Source: Bacteroidales bacterium
Lineage (GTDB): Bacteria; Bacteroidota; Bacteroidia; Bacteroidales; WCHB1-69
Assembly: GCA_017649855.1 (NCBI GenBank)
Contig: JAGCGA010000006.1
Span: 1 to 64,000, forward strand
Direction of reading: 5' to 3'
DNA length: 64,000 bases
The notes beneath the pieces were generated by a model, which was not told where the DNA came from, made no database searches, and saw nothing but the letters and a program-made list of their open reading frames with translations. Both the position numbers and the translations under genes were made by a program. Positions 25,532 to 34,800 of the stretch are shown here, piece after piece. How positions within the stretch are numbered: the first letter of the stretch is position 1; each line of letters starts with the position of its first letter.

Positions 25532-27319
25532 ATGCCTTACAACAAGATGCTTTATCGGTTTGTGCGATTCCGCCGATTTCTTGAGAAACACTTCAGCTCA
25601 AGGGGTATCATTTTGATATTAAGTGGGTTGATAGGCATCTTGGGGGCAACTGCCGCCGTGGTCATCAAGAATCTGCTGCACATCACCTCCATAGCGGTCA
25701 GCAAGATCTTCGCCTATTCGGCAGTCAAGTATCTGTATCTGATCTTTCCACCCATTGGCATCTTGCTTACTTTGCTTTTTGTGAAGAAGATTGTGCGAGA
25801 TGACTTGAGTCATGGGGTCAGCATCGTGTTGAAGGCGATCTGCAAGAGTGACGGCAAGTTGCGTTTTCACAACGTCTATTCCTCCATGGTGGCGAGTTCC
25901 ATCACGGTGGGTTTTGGCGGTTCCGTAGGACTGGAGGCGCCCATTGTGCTGACGGGCTCGGCCATCGGTTCCAACGTGGCGCGTTTCTTCAAAATGAACA
26001 GCAAGCACACCACCCTTTTGCTGGCATGCGGCTCCGCGGCGGCGATGGCGGCCATCTTCAAGGCACCCATTGCGGCACTCGTCTTCACCTTCGAGGTGCT
26101 GATGCTCGACCTGACGGGCAGTGCCATCCTGCCGTTGCTGATCTCCGCCATCACAGGTACGGTGATGTCGCTCCTCTTTTGGGGCAAGACGGTGATGTTC
26201 ACCTTCAACCCCATGCAGACCTTTTTGATGGGTAACATCCCGCTCTACATAGTGTTGGGACTGCTCACGGGATTGGTGTCGGTCTTCTTTTTGCGCACCT
26301 CGCGTTGGCTGGACCGGCAGGTGAAACGCATCTCCAACATCTACGTGCGCGCGCTCGTCGGCAGTGCAGCTCTTTGCGCCTTCATCTTCGTCTTCCCCAC
26401 CTTCTTTGGGGAGGGTTACGACAGCGTCAATGCCATCATCAACGGGGATCTGAGCCATCTGTTTGCCAACTCCCCGCTCCACGAATTTTTCCAGAGCCCG
26501 TATGCGCTGCTGCTGGGCATTGTCGGCATCTTCATGCTGAAGGTCTTTGCCACCACCCTGACCACCTCCTCCGGCGGCGTGGGCGGTGTGTTCGCTCCCT
26601 CCCTGTTCATCGGCGCCTTCGTCGGTCTCTTTGTGGCCCTGACCGCCCAACACTTCATCCATTGGGATATCCCCACCGCCAACTTCGTACTCGCAGGCAT
26701 GGCCGGGGTCATGACCGGCATCATGCAGGCTCCCCTGACCGCCATCTTCCTGATTGCTGAACTCTCCGGTGGCTACACCTTGCTCATCCCGCTGATGATT
26801 ACCGCCACCTGCTCCTATATCAGCGTCTATCCCTTTGAGAAATACTCCATCTACACTTATCACCTCGCCGAGAAGGACAACCTGAAAACCCACAACAAAG
26901 ACAAATACGCCCTTCGCAAACTGCAGTGGAACAAGATCATCGACACCAACATCCTCACCATCCCCATCCACAGCACCCTCCGCACCTACACGGAACTCAT
27001 CGCCCGCAGCAAGCGCAATCTGTTCGTTGTGACCGACGACGCCAACCATTTCGAAGGATTGCTCGTGATGGATGACCACCGGCCAACCATCTTCGACCAG
27101 TCGAAATACGACACCCTGTTAGTCGAGGACTTGATGATCGACCCTGGCGAGTTCATCTATGACGATGATACAGCGACCGCCGTGCTGGAAAAGTTCAACC
27201 GCACCGGCAACTTCAACATGCCGATTATCTCTCGCGACCGCGAATACATCGGCTTCGTCTCCAAAGCCAAATTCCTGGCAGAGTACCAGTCGTTCATCGC
27301 CGCCGACTCGGAAGACTGA
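25532..27319 (+). CDS. CLC family chloride channel/transporter with C-terminal CBS pair
   Basis: The 595-residue inner-membrane protein has about ten hydrophobic helices (about 25-430). The CLC selectivity motifs are GFGGSVGLEAPIV, with the gating glutamate position at Glu135, AAIFKAPIAALVFTFEV, and SSGGVGGVFAPSLFIGA. After the last helix, two CBS domains (about 455-590) follow (NILTIPIHSTLRTYTELIAR ... LLVMDD; LMIDPGEFIYDDDTATAVLE ... YIGFVSK), which in the family bind adenine nucleotides and adjust gating. Whether it is a channel or H+/Cl- exchanger cannot be told. The start is chosen because the promoter box overlaps the earlier ATG. A terminator follows at 27423. Confidence 0.95.
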   Translation: MPYNKMLYRFVRFRRFLEKHFSSRGIILILSGLIGILGATAAVVIKNLLHITSIAVSKIFAYSAVKYLYLIFPPIGILLTLLFVKKIVRDDLSHGVSIVLKAICKSDGKLRFHNVYSSMVASSITVGFGGSVGLEAPIVLTGSAIGSNVARFFKMNSKHTTLLLACGSAAAMAAIFKAPIAALVFTFEVLMLDLTGSAILPLLISAITGTVMSLLFWGKTVMFTFNPMQTFLMGNIPLYIVLGLLTGLVSVFFLRTSRWLDRQVKRISNIYVRALVGSAALCAFIFVFPTFFGEGYDSVNAIINGDLSHLFANSPLHEFFQSPYALLLGIVGIFMLKVFATTLTTSSGGVGGVFAPSLFIGAFVGLFVALTAQHFIHWDIPTANFVLAGMAGVMTGIMQAPLTAIFLIAELSGGYTLLIPLMITATCSYISVYPFEKYSIYTYHLAEKDNLKTHNKDKYALRKLQWNKIIDTNILTIPIHSTLRTYTELIARSKRNLFVVTDDANHFEGLLVMDDHRPTIFDQSKYDTLLVEDLMIDPGEFIYDDDTATAVLEKFNRTGNFNMPIISRDREYIGFVSKAKFLAEYQSFIAADSED

Positions 27320-27321
27320 TC

Positions 27322-27350
27322 TTAACCTTGACTTTGAACTTTGACTTTGG
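27322..27350. repeat. Dispersed repeat, TTCAAAGTCAAAG family
   Basis: On the minus strand it reads CCAAAGTCAAAGTTCAAAGT followed by CAAGGTTAA. Relatives lie at 58211-58230, 59628-59652 and 59788-59821. Confidence 0.7.
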
Positions 27351-27422
27351 AGGGCAACAAAGAAGCCCTGTATAGCATTTTGCCTGCAAAATCTAAAGAA
27401 GAGAATCCCGGAATACAAAAAA

Positions 27423-27450
27423 GAGAATGATTTTGGTCATTCTTTTTTTT
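27423..27450. terminator. Terminator hairpin between the CLC gene and the displaced tRNA-Asp end
   Basis: AGAATGA and TCATTCT form a 7-bp stem followed by eight T on the plus strand. On the minus strand it is followed by CTCTTTTTTG, so it could also have terminated tRNA-Asp before the insertion. Confidence 0.7.
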
Positions 27451-27452
27451 GT

Positions 27453-27471
27453 TGGCGGACCGGACGAGACT
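27453..27471. repeat. att-like direct repeat, displaced copy of the tRNA-Asp 3' end
   Basis: Nineteen bases (TGGCGGACCGGACGAGACT) are identical to 28613-28631, the 3' end of tRNA-Asp including CCA. The two copies are 1160 bases apart and in the same direction. Confidence 0.8.
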
Positions 27472-27724
27472 AATTTCACCATTATCACCCATATTGTGCA
27501 ACCGTTTGTATTCATTTAATTACATTGCAAATAAATGAACGCCAGCAAAATACGCACAATTAGTTAAATGAACACACGGTGTATGGGTTAGCAGGATGAC
27601 GCCTTCTTATTGTTTCGGTGCATTTTTTTAGAGGGAAAAATGCACGGGGTGAAGATTCTGGAAAATTTGTTCAATTATCCTTCACGGAAAGGAATAGCAA
27701 AAAAATTTGGAATCCAATATTCCA
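27472..27724. other. Non-coding stretch with nested inverted repeats
   Basis: Outer pair ACCCATA (27487-27493)/TATGGGT (27582-27588); middle pair TTGTGC (27494-27499)/GCACAA (27554-27559); inner pair TTCATTTA (27511-27518)/TAAATGAA (27532-27539), with a further TTAAATGAA at 27564-27572. GTGCATTTTT (27618-27627) and AAAAATGCAC (27636-27645) form another perfect stem. A 39-codon frame from 27640 to 27759 exists on the plus strand but I do not recognise its product. Confidence 0.6.
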
Positions 27725-27946
27725 TCATTTCCTCAGATAGTCTTGTATCTCAAATGTAACAATAAAAGACCCTATTACACAAACGACAACGAATTTCCAC
27801 ATTTCTTTTTTGATTTCTTCCCACGTTAAAGGCGCGTGTCCGAGAAACTCAAAGTTGTGCAATAACAAGATACTTGATAACAAGTTAAAAAGAAAGAAAC
27901 AAACAAAGAAAATGATTTCACTTTTTGTCACACTCTTCTTTTTCAT
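27725..27946 (-). CDS. Small two-helix membrane protein, unknown
   Basis: From the ATG at 27946 the product has 73 residues (MKKKSVTKSEIIFFVCFFLF...). An ATG five codons earlier is also possible. It is basic at the N-terminus with two membrane helices (about 11-30 and 51-68) and a charged end (EIQDYLRK). It lies within the tRNA-Asp-bounded island, is AT-rich like the rest of that segment, and has no recognised relatives. Small membrane proteins of this shape are common in mobile elements, sometimes as toxins or exclusion proteins, but nothing here shows such a role. Confidence 0.45.
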   Translation of the reverse strand: MKKKSVTKSEIIFFVCFFLFNLLSSILLLHNFEFLGHAPLTWEEIKKEMWKFVVVCVIGSFIVTFEIQDYLRK

Positions 27947-28021
27947 TATTGTTAGATGCATTAAAAAGACAATATGGTTTTTAATATTTTTTTCTCTTTG
28001 AGTTTTCTGTGATACAATAAA

Positions 28022-28486
28022 TCATTCCAGCAGCTTCCGCCCCTCCTCCGTGAGCACATACCGTTGCGTGGGACTGTTTGGAGAATCGGGTTGCGTCATC
28101 TTAATCACGCCCATCTCCAAAAGCGTATCCAGATAATGTTTTTTGAACTTGCTTGCATTGGTCATCCCCATTAATTTCCGAATCTCTGCAGCAGGTGAGG
28201 CCTGTTTCATACTTGTAAGCAAATATTCTACTTGGTCCCTACTTAATCTCAACTTAGTCCCTACTTGGTCCCTACTTAGGACATTACTTAGTCCCTCTAC
28301 TTGGTTACCACTTGATGACTGCTTGGTTACCGCAGGGTCATACTCCATTGAATAAATGGTAGTTATGAAGTGGCTGGAAGAGGACTTGAACTTCGGTTTC
28401 CGCTCCTCCAGCTCAACCTTATAGTCATACGCCGTACATTCTGCTACCAGAATTTTCAAATCAGCTGTAGTCTTTATCTCTTCCAT
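28022..28486 (-). pseudogene. Internally deleted AlbA_2 (Schlafen-type) ATP-binding protein, C-terminal winged helix retained
   Basis: The 154-residue frame looks like two ends of a longer family joined. Residues 1-32 (MEEIKTTADLKILVAE, then KVELEERKPK) resemble the start of AlbA_2-domain proteins. Residue 33 onward (SHFITTIYSMEYDPAVTKQ, GTKLRLSRDQVEYLLTSM, RYVLTEEGRKLLE) resembles their C-terminal regulatory winged-helix end. The central ATPase-like body is absent, although the frame is intact. A linker with repeated VTKQ/GxKLxLSRDQV units is typical of this family in Bacteroidota. A stand-alone DNA-binding protein is possible. It lies inside the tRNA-Asp island, 126 bases from the tRNA. Confidence 0.55.
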
Positions 28487-28570
28487 ACTTCAATCGTCAA
28501 ATCAAATCAGGTTGCAAAACTATGAAATTTCCGTTTAAGAAAGTAGACTTTTGGGGACATTTTTGGGGAC

Positions 28571-28606
28571 ATAAAAAAAATAGAGACGCTATGCATTGCG
28601 TCTCTA
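28571..28606 (-). terminator. Terminator downstream of tRNA-Asp
   Basis: TAGAGACGC (28580-28588) and GCGTCTCTA (28597-28605) form a perfect stem centred near ATGCAT. On the minus strand the stem is followed by TTTTTTTT. It is closely related to the hairpin at 7781-7811. Confidence 0.75.
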
Positions 28607-28612
28607 CAGTGC

Positions 28613-28690
28613 TGGCGGACCGGACGAGACTCGAACTCGCGACCCCATGCGTGACAGGCATGTATTCTAACCAAACTGAACTACCGATCC
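28613..28690 (-). tRNA. tRNA-Asp (anticodon GTC), CCA encoded
   Basis: On the minus strand: acceptor GGATCGG pairs with CCGGTCC (one G-T), D-arm GTTC/GAAT, anticodon stem CATGC/GCATG around CTGTCAC (anticodon GTC), T-arm GCGAG/CTCGT, discriminator G and an encoded CCA. Its last 19 bases are duplicated at 27453-27471. Confidence 0.95.
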
Positions 28691-28707
28691 GTGTTTCTTA
28701 GAACGGC

Positions 28708-28716
28708 GCAAAAATA
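28708..28716 (-). promoter_or_regulatory. -7 box TATTTTTG(C) for tRNA-Asp
   Basis: On the minus strand TATTTTTG at 28716-28709, 18 bases before the mature tRNA 5' end. Confidence 0.6.
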
Positions 28717-28798
28717 CACTTTTTTTAAATGCGCGCAACCTTTGCGAATATTTTTTTATTTTTATTGTAATTTGTTATATATGAGTTTTTTACATGCA

Positions 28799-31078
28799 CT
28801 AGAATCGCCATGTCAGTCCGAAATAGTAGAGGAATGGCAGCTGATAAATGATATCATTGGTGGTTCTGTTTACATAAAACACGTTTCTGTAGTTATACAC
28901 ATTGGAAATGGAGAGGCTCAACTCCAAGGTGTTTCTCTTCCCGATAAAGAACTTCTTCTTGGCACCCAAGTCAAGGCGGTGATAGCTCGGAAGACGCGAC
29001 TGGTTGAAATCGGCAAGCAGGAAGTAGAGATCTTCGTTGTTGGAGATATAATCATCGTAGATATGATTAGGTGCATAATGCGGGTAGTAGGCCTGGGTCT
29101 GCGTGAAGGGGAATCCCGTACCGTAATTCCAGCGGAAGTCCACCTGCCAAGATCTTCTTTTTCCAAAGGCATAGGAGGCCAGCAGGTTGATGTTGTGTCT
29201 TCTGTCGAAATGCGGGTTGTAAGTAATCACTCCGTCATTACGCTTCACCCATCCCAACGAGTACACCAGCCACACATAAAAGCCCTTATGCTCATACTTC
29301 ACGGTCACATCGCCACCATACGCCATACCTTTTTCCCAAATGAACTCTTTTTCATCGTCAAACATCTTGTATCTGTTGGTGGAGATCAGCTGGGAGAAAT
29401 TCTTGAAATAGCCTTCCAAGTTGATGGTCAGCTGGGGCAGCGGATCGTACTCCAATCCGAGGATGACATGCTGGGACTTCTGCAGGCGTCCCTTCATCGT
29501 GTCGGCATTGTTGATCATATAATCGGAAAGCAGGGAGCTGCTGACAGGGGAAGACATGAAGCCGTTGAACAGGCTGACCACATCGCGGTCGGAGGTGACG
29601 GAGATGAGGTTTTGGGAATAGAGACCGCCTGCGAGCTTCAAGCGCAGTTGTTTAGTGATATTATACTTGATAGCCAGTCGCGGTTCCGGAGAGACCTCGC
29701 CCAACGAGTAGTAATATTGCAGGCGGAAGCTGGGTTCCAGCAGCAGTTTATTCCGGAAGTTATATTTGTATTTAAGGAATACCGACATGTCGGTGGTGTG
29801 GTCTTCAATATTGATTTGGGATCCCCAGAGGGTATGATACATATAATTGGTATTATAACCCACCACATCCATGCCGACCTGCAACAGGCTTTTGCCCAGG
29901 AAGTAGTTGAAAGTAAGGTTGAAGGTGAATCCGTTCATGGAGCTTTCCTTGGGTTTGTATTGTTTGTCGTCCAAAGAGCACTTATAGTTAGAGTAGGAAA
30001 GGGCTCCCTCGATGGTGGTGGGCACGGAACCCGGCACAATCAGGAAGTTGGCTCCTACGCCCCAGTTGTCCCAGGCATAGTTGGCCACGGAGCTGTAGTT
30101 GACACGGTCATCGAAATTAAACCCGAAGATGTTCAGTTTGGTTCCGTTCAGCGTGGAGAGGGTGAGCTTGCCATAGAGGTCGAGATAGTTATAAGGCAAT
30201 CCGGACTCGCCCACATAGGGGTAGAAGACTTTGGCAGCCTGGTTGAGATAGGATCCTTTGCCAGAGAGGATAAAGCTCAGGGCTGTTTTGCGGTCGTCCT
30301 TCAATTTCACGATAGGACCTTCCAGGAGGAGTTGGGTTTGGATATTGCTGACATCGACTTTTCCGGAGAGTCTTTTCTTGTTGCCGTCGCGGGTCTTGAT
30401 ATCCATCACGGAAGAGAGTCTGCCGCCGAACTCTGCGCCGAAGCCACCGGTATAGACATCGGCGCTGCTCATGATATCCATATCGAACACAGAGAAGATG
30501 CCGATGGAGTGGAAGGGGTTATAGAGGATGACGCCGTCCAGCAGGAGCATATTCTGCACGGGTGTGCCGCCGCGCACATAGAGCTGACCGCCCTGGTCGC
30601 CCGTGGAGATGACGCCCGGGAGCACTTGCAGGTATTGTGCAAAGTCGGGCTGGCCACCGATAGCCGGCATCTTGCTCATATCCTTGGGGGTCACGCTGAT
30701 GACGGAAGTGCGCGTCTCCTGTTCTCTCCGTTGTCCCTCTCCTTTGATGGTCACCTCGTCAATCGTAGTCGTGTTCGGAACCAAGGTGTAGCGCTTCACG
30801 ATGGTGGTGTCTTTGCGTATCGTGATCGTATCATACAGGTCTACATAGCCCATCATCGTGATCTTGGCCACATATTGTCCCTTGGGAACCTTGGTCATGA
30901 TAAAGGCGCCCTTGCCGTCAGACATAGCACCATAGGAGGTCCCTTCCAGATGGATCATGCAGTAACCCAAAGCCTCCCCGTTGGAATCATCATAGGTGAA
31001 ACCCTTGATGGTAGAGCCCTGCGCCCATGCGGCAACAGCAAAGAAAGAACATATCGTAAAAAGTAGCAGTCGCTTCAT
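28799..31078 (-). CDS. TonB-dependent outer-membrane receptor with carboxypeptidase-like N-terminal domain
   Basis: The 759-residue protein (from MKRLLLFTICSFF, signal cleavage near AWAQ) has an N-terminal carboxypeptidase-regulatory-like beta domain (about 20-105: STIKGFTYDDSNGEALGYCM, SDGKGAFIM). A plug domain (about 110-230) carries RGGTPVQNMLLLDGVILYNP and GGFGAEFGGRLSSVMDI, and a long barrel ends in a C-terminal Phe (YYFGLTWRF). It is smaller than SusC-type receptors and has no SusD partner beside it, so carbohydrate uptake is not indicated. The substrate is unknown; siderophores, cobalamin, peptides or metals are possible. The promoter box at 31099-31107 overlaps an earlier ATG at 31102, which selects the later start. 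A long open frame on the opposite strand is a codon-bias shadow. Confidence 0.9.
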   Translation of the reverse strand: MKRLLLFTICSFFAVAAWAQGSTIKGFTYDDSNGEALGYCMIHLEGTSYGAMSDGKGAFIMTKVPKGQYVAKITMMGYVDLYDTITIRKDTTIVKRYTLVPNTTTIDEVTIKGEGQRREQETRTSVISVTPKDMSKMPAIGGQPDFAQYLQVLPGVISTGDQGGQLYVRGGTPVQNMLLLDGVILYNPFHSIGIFSVFDMDIMSSADVYTGGFGAEFGGRLSSVMDIKTRDGNKKRLSGKVDVSNIQTQLLLEGPIVKLKDDRKTALSFILSGKGSYLNQAAKVFYPYVGESGLPYNYLDLYGKLTLSTLNGTKLNIFGFNFDDRVNYSSVANYAWDNWGVGANFLIVPGSVPTTIEGALSYSNYKCSLDDKQYKPKESSMNGFTFNLTFNYFLGKSLLQVGMDVVGYNTNYMYHTLWGSQINIEDHTTDMSVFLKYKYNFRNKLLLEPSFRLQYYYSLGEVSPEPRLAIKYNITKQLRLKLAGGLYSQNLISVTSDRDVVSLFNGFMSSPVSSSLLSDYMINNADTMKGRLQKSQHVILGLEYDPLPQLTINLEGYFKNFSQLISTNRYKMFDDEKEFIWEKGMAYGGDVTVKYEHKGFYVWLVYSLGWVKRNDGVITYNPHFDRRHNINLLASYAFGKRRSWQVDFRWNYGTGFPFTQTQAYYPHYAPNHIYDDYISNNEDLYFLLADFNQSRLPSYHRLDLGAKKKFFIGKRNTLELSLSISNVYNYRNVFYVNRTTNDIIYQLPFLYYFGLTWRF

Positions 31079-31098
31079 ATACATTTTTATTAAAGGGC

Positions 31099-31107
31099 GC
31101 AAAAATA
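31099..31107 (-). promoter_or_regulatory. -7 box TATTTTTG(C) for the TonB-dependent receptor gene
   Basis: On the minus strand TATTTTTG at 31107-31100. Divergent from the ruvA promoter about 70 bases away. Confidence 0.6.
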
Positions 31108-31178
31108 CAAAAAAAGTGTTTCTTTATTGTTATCGTTTTTCATTCATAAAAAATCTAAAAAATTATGTATGTTTTTTA

Positions 31179-31186
31179 TACTTTTG
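31179..31186 (+). promoter_or_regulatory. -7 box TACTTTTG for ruvA-sprA
   Basis: Followed by C, 22 bases before the ruvA ATG. It excludes longer upstream in-frame starts. Confidence 0.6.
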
Positions 31187-31208
31187 CAGCCTGTTTGAAA
31201 AGACCATC

Positions 31209-31799
31209 ATGATAAGTTTTATCAAAGGGAAAATAGTGACGGCCACACCCGCTTATGTGGTCATTGAGACAGCTGGCGGAATCGGCTTCTGCGTTAACAT
31301 TTCGTTGGCCACCTATTCGCAGATCAAAGACCTGGGGGAGGTGACGTTGCATACCCATTACATCATCAAGGAAGACGCTCAGGTTTTGTACGGTTTTGCG
31401 GAAGAAGAGGAGCGCGAACTCTTCCAATTGCTCATCTCCGTCAATGGGGTAGGCCCCAACACCGCACGACTCATCCTCTCCTCCATGTCGGTGGGCGAAG
31501 TGTTGAACGCCATCGCCACGGACAACGTGAAAGCCATCCAGTCCATCAAAGGCATCGGTGCCAAGACCGCCCAGCGTCTGATCATTGAATTGAAAGACAA
31601 GACCAAGAAACTCTCTTTGTCCGACTCAACAAAAATTTCAATCACATACAATAATAATAAATATGATGCGTTAACCGCATTAGTCGCTTTGGGATTTCCA
31701 AAGGCCGGAGCCGAATCCGTCTTGGATAAGATCATCAAAGCAGAAGGGATTAATTTATCAGTGGAAGATCTGATAAAGAAGGCGTTAAAATATTTATAG
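31209..31799 (+). CDS. ruvA: Holliday junction DNA helicase subunit RuvA
   Basis: The 196-residue protein binds four-way junctions as a tetramer and loads the RuvB motor. The N-terminal OB-fold (MISFIKGKIV...VLYGFAEEEERELF), two helix-hairpin-helix motifs (LLISVNGVGPNTARLIL and IQSIKGIGAKTAQRLIIELKDK) and a C-terminal RuvB-contacting domain (DALTALVALGFPKAGAES) are all present. The promoter at 31179 sets the start at 31209. sprA begins 8 bases after its stop, an arrangement I recall from Porphyromonas (ruvA near sov). Confidence 0.96.
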   Translation: MISFIKGKIVTATPAYVVIETAGGIGFCVNISLATYSQIKDLGEVTLHTHYIIKEDAQVLYGFAEEEERELFQLLISVNGVGPNTARLILSSMSVGEVLNAIATDNVKAIQSIKGIGAKTAQRLIIELKDKTKKLSLSDSTKISITYNNNKYDALTALVALGFPKAGAESVLDKIIKAEGINLSVEDLIKKALKYL

Positions 31800-31807
31800 T
31801 TAGACTT

Positions 31808-34800
31808 TTGAAAAAGACAGATAAGAACAAAATACTATATACCACATGGGCTATTGTCTCCTTGTGTGTGTGCATCACTTTAGGATATGCCGCCAATGCG
31901 AGACTACATGATGCAACCCTACCCCACCCCCAAAAGGAGGAGTCTGTAGAAGAAACTGCTGACACCTCCCTTCCGGTGGATTATGGAAAACTCCTGTTGG
32001 CGAATACTGCACTCACCCCTCCCGATTCCAACGAAGAGTCTGGGGTGCCACAGCCTGACAACAATCCCCTGAACAATCAACATTACAGCCCGTTCTATCT
32101 CCAAGACCCTCCCGGCATAGGCACCGTCATCCAATACAACCCCGAGACCAACACCTATGAGTTCCAATACCAGACCGGCAATGTGCCTTATGGTCCAGGG
32201 GCCTATATGGACATCAACGAATACATCAATTACGACCTGCAGCAGAGCATTCAGAACTACTGGCACTCCAACAGCGTGGGCGCCACGGGCAAACGCAATG
32301 GCGGTGGCGGCCTGATTCCGGAGCTGCACGTGGGCGGCGACCTTTTTGAGAGCATCTTCGGCAGCAACACCATCGATATCCGACCTTCCGGTAACATTGA
32401 GGTCAAGTTCGGAGTCAAGCACACGCAAACCCAGAACTACTCCCTACCGGTGAAGCAACGCCGGCATACCGACTTCGACTTCGACCAGGACATCCAGCTG
32501 AACATGATTGCGCGGGTGGGTGACAAGATCGAGTTCAACCTCAACTATGCGACCAACCAGCTGCAAGTGGGTACCAACAATGATGTGATGAAGCTCAAAT
32601 ATGGCGGCAAAGAGGATGACATTCTGCAGTTGATAGAGTTCGGTAATGTGACCATGCCGCTCAACAGCACCCTGATCACCGGTAGCCAGAACCTCTTCGG
32701 TGTGAAGGGGCAGTTCAAGTTCGGCAACCTGACCGTTACGGGTGTGGCCGCACAGAAGAAAGGCGCCACGCAAAGTGCCTCCATCACGAACGGCGCCGCG
32801 GAAGAGGAGTTCTATTTCAGCGCCGACCAATACGAAGAGAACCGCCACTTCTTCCTGGCACAGTTCTTCCGGGACCACTACAATGAATATCTGAGCACCC
32901 TGCCACTGGTAGGATCCCCCATCGTCATCACCAAGATCGAAGTGTGGCGCACCACCATCGGAGCTGCCACCAATGAAAACCGTAATATTGTCGCCTTCAC
33001 CGACTTGGGAGAAGCAGATCCCGAATTTGCCTCCTTCTCTTACAATCCGATGTACCAAGGTGGCCAGTATCCGGACGACAACATCAACAACCTGATGATG
33101 GTGGTGGACACCTCTTTATATCGAACACTCTCCAACGTATCCGCCAACATGCACTCCATCGGCATGAACTCCGGCAAGAACTACGAGAAGTTAGAGAGTG
33201 CCCGCTTGCTCTCCCCCAGCGAATATACCGTCAACACCAAGTTGGGCTTCATCTCCCTGAATTCCGCGCTGAGCGCCGATCAGGTGCTGGCCGTGGCCTT
33301 CCAATATACGGTCATTGGCGACGACAATGTGTATCAGGTGGGTGAGTTCTCCAATGAGGTGACAGCTCCCAACTGTATCCGGGTGAAGTTGCTGAAGAGC
33401 AGCAACACCAACACCAAGTCTCCGCTTTGGAAGTTGATGATGAAAAACGTCTATAGCCTCTCCGCCTACCAGGTCTCGAGTGAAAAGTTCCGCTTGAACA
33501 TTCTCTACACCGGTGATGCGGAAGGTGTGCCGAACGGTTTCTTCACACAAGGTTCCGAAAAAGGCATCCCGTTGATCCGTCTGTTAGGCCTTGACCGTTT
33601 GAATCAGCAACAGGATCCCAACCCGGATGGTATCTTCGACTTTATTGACAATGCCGCCACCGTCGGTGGTACCATCAACTCCAACAATGGACGTATCTAC
33701 TTCCCGACCATAGAGCCTTTCGGTAAAGACCTGAGGGCTGTCATCACGGAACCCGAGCTGGCCGACAAATATGCGTTCGACTCTCTGTACACCATGACGA
33801 AAACCATGGCACAGCAGATCACCAACAAAAACAAGTTTTACATTGAGGGTACCTACCGTTCCTCCTACGGGTCGGAGTTCCGCATCCCGACCACCAATGT
33901 GGCGCAAGGCTCTGTCAAGGTGACCGCTGGTGGTATCACCTTACAGGAGAATGTGGACTACACCGTCAACTACGACATGGGTACGGTCTCCATCATCAAC
34001 CAGGGCTATCTCAACTCCGGAACACCCATCAACGTTTCATGGGAGCCGGAAGACGAATATGGTACCGACCAATATCTCTTCGGGGCCAACTTGGACTATG
34101 CCTTCTCCCCCAACTTCAACATCGGGGCCACGCTCATGAATCTGCGCGAACGGCCCTTCACCAACAAGGTCAATTATGGCGATGAGCCCATCAACAACTT
34201 CATCTGGGGCATGAACTTCGCCTACAAGGCTGAGTTGCCCTTTGTAACCAAAGCTGTTGACCTGCTCTCTTTCCATAGCACCACCACCCAATCATTCTTG
34301 AATCTAGAGGGTGAGTTTGCCCATTTTGTGCCGGGTCATGCCCGGGCCATCGGTAAGAAGGGAACCACCTACATTGACAACTTCGAGGCGGCCAAGACAA
34401 CCATCGCCCTGAACACCTTTGCCAACTGGGTGTTGGCTTCCACGCCGCAAGGTCAGCCCGACCTCTTCCCGGAGGCTGGTGCTGTTTCCATCACCGACAA
34501 TGTCCGCAAACAACTGGCATATGGTTACAACCGCGCCCACCTCTCATGGTACATCGTGGACCAGTCCGTCTTCTACAACGGCAACTCCGCCACTCCTTCC
34601 AACCTGACCGCCGAAGATCTCTCGGCTCCTTACGCCCGTGCGGTCTATGAGCCGGAGCTCTTCCCATACAAGGAATACGATGGTACCACCATCTCCACCT
34701 ACATGCCGGTCTTCAACTTGGCCTACTATCCTTCCGAAAAGGGACCGTACAACTATGATGTGACGGGATCTGAAGGCTACTCACATGGTATCAATGATGA

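Larger units (their letters stand above)
27453..28631. mobile_element. tRNA-Asp-bounded 1.16-kb insertion (remnant of an integrated element)
   Basis: The segment lies immediately downstream of tRNA-Asp on its own strand and is bounded by 19-bp copies of the tRNA 3' end, the arrangement left by tyrosine-recombinase integration. Both copies are followed, in the tRNA direction, by a hairpin terminator. Inside are nested inverted repeats (27487-27588), a 10-bp hairpin (27618-27645), a two-helix membrane protein gene and a fragment of an AlbA_2-type protein. No integrase remains, so it is a deleted island or a satellite using an external enzyme. Confidence 0.65.

Noticed and set aside
28691..31066. 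Long plus-strand open frame opposite the TonB-dependent receptor gene
   Set aside because: No signal or family match. The minus-strand frame has a signal peptide, plug and barrel motifs and a promoter, so the plus frame is a codon-bias shadow.
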